Source: an uncultured Pelagibacteraceae bacterium (GTDB lineage: Bacteria; Pseudomonadota; Alphaproteobacteria; Pelagibacterales; Pelagibacteraceae). Taken from it: DNA of 64,000 nt. The notes under the pieces were generated by a model, which saw nothing but the letters and a program-made list of their open reading frames with translations, was not told the DNA's origin and did not search any database. The stretch lies in assembly GCA_902578265.1 (NCBI GenBank), contig CACHCA010000005.1, positions 35,742 to 99,741 of the forward strand, read 5' to 3'. Made by a program: the position numbers and the translations under genes. Positions 63,653 through 64,000 of this stretch are shown piece by piece. The first letter of the stretch is position 1; each line of letters begins with the position of its first letter.

Positions 63653-63940
63653 ATGACCTATTTTGTTTATATGTTAAAAAACATAGATAGGAAAACCACA
63701 AAAACATATGTAGGTTTTACTAACAATATAGTTGAAAGATTAAAAAAACATAACTCAAATAAGGGTGCAAAATCAACAAAAGGTTACAAGTGGATAGTTA
63801 TTTATAAGAAAAGATTTATAAATAAAAAAGAGGCTTTATCTTATGAATATAGTCTTAAAAAAGACAAAAAAGAAAGATTAAAACTACTTAATGAATTCAT
63901 TAAATCAAAAGATAAAAATAGCAACAATTTTACCTTATAA
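63653..63940 (+). CDS. GIY-YIG nuclease family protein (UPF0213/YhbQ type)
   Basis: 95 aa. The catalytic fold shows YFVYMLKNIDRKTTKTYVGFTNNIVERLKKHN (in part), the GIY-YIG variant FVYML and YVGFT with the Arg in ERLKKHN, then EALSYEYSLKK with the metal-binding Glu. Single-domain members may nick DNA or structured nucleic acids. It begins 12 bases after tRNA-Glu. Such genes often sit beside variable regions; no other mobile marks are visible. Confidence 0.85.
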   Translation: MTYFVYMLKNIDRKTTKTYVGFTNNIVERLKKHNSNKGAKSTKGYKWIVIYKKRFINKKEALSYEYSLKKDKKERLKLLNEFIKSKDKNSNNFTL

Positions 63941-64000
63941 AGAAAATTACACTTACTCAAGCGCACAAGCAGCAGCTATATGGGTTTGTGATTTTTACAA
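63891..64000 (+). CDS. Start of a glycosyltransferase-like gene, cut by window end
   Basis: Open frame from ATG 63891 to the window edge (36 full codons). It overlaps the GIY-YIG gene by 50 bases in another frame. The visible N-terminus, KIATILPYKENYT followed by SSAQAAAIWVCDFY, resembles family-4 glycosyltransferases of the GT-B fold. Too little is present to name a substrate. The true start may be the ATG used here; no closer one exists in frame before the conserved beta strand. Confidence 0.5.
   Translation, partial: MNSLNQKIKIATILPYKENYTYSSAQAAAIWVCDFY

Overview
This window is a gene-dense, strongly A+T-rich stretch of a bacterial chromosome. Intergenic gaps are tiny and many genes overlap by 1-8 bases as ATGA, TAATG or TGATG. 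No gene-free stretch reaches 300 bases. Gene content and order (argS-nagZ-scpAB-tatABC-serS, mltB-rlpA-dacA-tmk-holB-metG-tatD, recG next to sdhE, PstA and PstC with extended N-termini, a zinc-ribbon membrane protein, an NDUFS4-type protein) point to an alphaproteobacterium. Extreme compaction with A+T-rich codon use fits best with a streamlined marine SAR11 (Pelagibacterales) genome. That assignment is an inference from gene content, not a database match.

Layout. 1-1629: the ilvD 3' end and a mannose-1-phosphate guanylyltransferase/isomerase. 1630-4436: a lipid gene set (diacylglycerol kinase-like, PlcP-like metallophosphoesterase, Agt/SQD2-like glycosyltransferase). 4502-12377: the phosphate-sensing and uptake locus (phoR, an unknown secreted protein, pstS, pstC, pstA, pstB, phoU, phoB). 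12359-16551: polyphosphate metabolism (sixA, ppk, ppx). 16672-18854: a small lysine-rich protein, then a reverse-strand arsenate operon (small membrane protein, arsC, aqpS-type channel, Nudix). 18858-24631: zinc homeostasis (DUF3147-like protein, zur, znuB, znuC diverging from znuA, a COG0523 GTPase, a WD40-like protein, an 80-aa protein). 24670-26753: an Ldh2-type dehydrogenase, xthA, erpA. 26804-37587: a long forward run from dgt to secF. 37584-41086: a PuuD-like membrane protein and uvrA. 41176-46539: ssb, gyrA, coaD, cyclophilin, tgt, tRNA-Lys. 46543-50518: a Tat-type M48 lipoprotein, a micro-ORF, DUF502, recG, sdhE, tRNA-Ser. 50601-58951: rarD and the mltB-to-MBL cluster. 58946-61121: a reverse operon (zinc-ribbon protein, nhaA, gpx). 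61215-64000: tRNA-Pro, NDUFS4-like, SbmA/BacA-like, glpX, tRNA-Glu, a GIY-YIG protein and the start of a glycosyltransferase.

How it works together. The first 19 kb reads as a phosphate-limitation island. PhoR/PhoB sense low phosphate and Pst imports it. PlcP plus the glycosyltransferase can replace phospholipids with glycolipids. Ppk and Ppx store and release polyphosphate. The adjacent arsenate operon could detoxify arsenate that enters through Pst. The sequence-level link is a shared direct-repeat motif, TGTAACA-like 7-mers every 11 bases, found upstream of plcP (two copies), pstS (three) and the arsenate operon (three). I propose this as the local Pho box. The zinc block is a second coherent module with two palindromic Zur-like sites between znuC and znuA. 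Elsewhere the Tgt protein has lost two of its four usual zinc ligands. There are no insertion sequences, CRISPR arrays or rRNA genes.
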